This document shows positions 63,631-64,000 of a stretch of DNA of 64,000 bases, piece after piece (positions within the stretch are counted from its first letter, which is position 1; each line of letters opens with the position of its first letter). The stretch lies in assembly GCA_001429255.1 (NCBI GenBank), contig LMJI01000002.1:124001-188000 (forward strand). The letters are read 5' to 3'. Both the position numbers and the translations under genes were made by a program. The notes beneath the pieces were generated by a model. That model saw only the letters and a program-made list of their open reading frames with translations, was not told the DNA's origin and did no database searches. The stretch comes from Cellulomonas sp. Root930 (GTDB lineage: Bacteria > Actinomycetota > Actinomycetes > Actinomycetales > Cellulomonadaceae).

Positions 63631-64000
63631 TCAGAGTTCGGCGTCTGGGTCGAGTTCTGCGAGGCGGGACTCGAACCGGGCGCGCAGTCGGCTGTACTCC
63701 TCGTGGTCTCCGCGCGCGGAGGCAGCGTCGAGGGCGTCCCGCTGGAGGAGAGTGGACATCGGTTCGACGAGCAACCCGCGCGTCGCTACCTGGATCGCCT
63801 CGCCGTAGCGGCCCGCCTCGTGATGAAGTCGGGCGAGCAAGTGAGCAGCGTCAGCGATGGTTCCGACCATCACCTGGATGTCGTTCTCGGCCCAGGAGTA
63901 GTGCGCGTCGTCGATGCCGATGAACGGACGGCCGCGCACGAGTTCCAGCGCCGCGGTGAGGTTATCCACTCGTTCGTCGTCGGATGCCAGGGCCGCTGCC
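63631..64000 (-). CDS. BTAD-like domain protein, partial (5' end beyond window)
   Basis: The last 120 or so residues are seen; the frame stays open to the edge (SDDERVDNLTAALELVRGRP). The pattern ALELVRGRPF, DAHYSWAENDI, LARLHHEAGRYGEAIQVATRGL and RDALDAASARGDHEEYSRL is that of the helical bacterial transcriptional activator domain (BTAD) found in SARP-type regulators and in LysM-BTAD membrane proteins of actinobacterial elements. It precedes the mating-pair operon and may regulate it. Confidence 0.7.
   Translation of the reverse strand, partial: AAALASDDERVDNLTAALELVRGRPFIGIDDAHYSWAENDIQVMVGTIADAAHLLARLHHEAGRYGEAIQVATRGLLVEPMSTLLQRDALDAASARGDHEEYSRLRARFESRLAELDPDAEL

Larger units (their letters stand above)
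36266..64000. mobile_element. integrative and conjugative element in ssrA, right end outside window
   Basis: The element runs from the tmRNA 3' end to beyond the window. It has integrase, relaxase, coupling protein, VirB4-, VirB6- and VirB2-like components, a lytic transglycosylase, an antirestriction protein, a restriction-modification-like pair and cargo. The mobilisation module (relaxase, rightward) and the mating-pair module (leftward) are separated by about 7 kb of cargo. Parts of it (37.8-41.2 and 51-54 kb) look clearly less GC-rich than the backbone by eye. Confidence 0.85.

Noticed and set aside
36268..64000. Second attachment site (attR) within the window
   Set aside because: No second copy of the tmRNA T-arm/acceptor sequence was found; transfer genes continue to the edge.

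Overview
The window is high-GC actinobacterial DNA. GTG starts, stop/start overlaps, a fused Kgd-type 2-oxoglutarate dehydrogenase, a Tad pilus locus, ChvE-MmsA-MmsB sugar uptake, FtsEX-SmpB-ssrA linkage and the tmRNA tag ANTNRTDFALAA together suggest Micrococcales, probably Cellulomonas or a close relative. That placement is an inference from gene content and style; no search was run.

Positions 1-36267 are chromosomal backbone. In order they hold: a partial SGNH hydrolase; a GlxA/AraC-type regulator; kgd; an ABC-2 exporter in one operon with a two-component system; a CorC/CNNM membrane protein pair behind a structured leader; a VanY-type carboxypeptidase; an aldose epimerase; an LAXTG-anchored repeat protein; a Tad secretion/pilus operon (cpaF, tadB, tadC, Flp-like pilin, two TadE-like genes, one TadG-like gene); prfB; a monosaccharide ABC operon with a ROK regulator and an orphan sugar ATPase; ftsE-ftsX-M23 peptidase-smpB; a DUF2207 protein; an ATP-dependent DNA ligase; an HtrA-type protease; and tmRNA (ssrA).

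From the 3' end of ssrA to the right edge lies an integrative and conjugative element (ICE) whose far end is not in the window. A tyrosine integrase sits directly behind the tmRNA. Next come an IS3-type remnant, a restriction-modification-like pair (a GHKL ATPase fused to a PD-(D/E)XK-like domain, plus a C5-cytosine methyltransferase), two coupled genes of unknown function, a long intergenic region, a TrwC/MobF relaxase and a DUF4913 gene. A patchy cargo zone (47.4-54.1 kb) of mostly unknown genes follows, interspersed with degenerate repeats that resemble recombination sites.

A leftward transfer block (54.2-63.5 kb) closes the element: ArdC-like antirestriction protease, lytic transglycosylase, TraG/VirD4 coupling protein, DnaB-N-like protein, VirB4-like ATPase, SCO6880-family protein, VirB6/TrbL-like protein and a VirB2-like DUF6112 protein. 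A BTAD-like gene runs off the edge. Three copies of one bipartite motif (43280-43310, 43400-43430 inverted, 63550-63580) lie upstream of the relaxase, its divergent neighbour and the T4SS block, which suggests one regulator coordinates transfer.

The best candidates for something new are the GHKL-ATPase/nuclease plus methyltransferase pair, the shared bipartite operator, and the cargo genes separated by site-like repeats.
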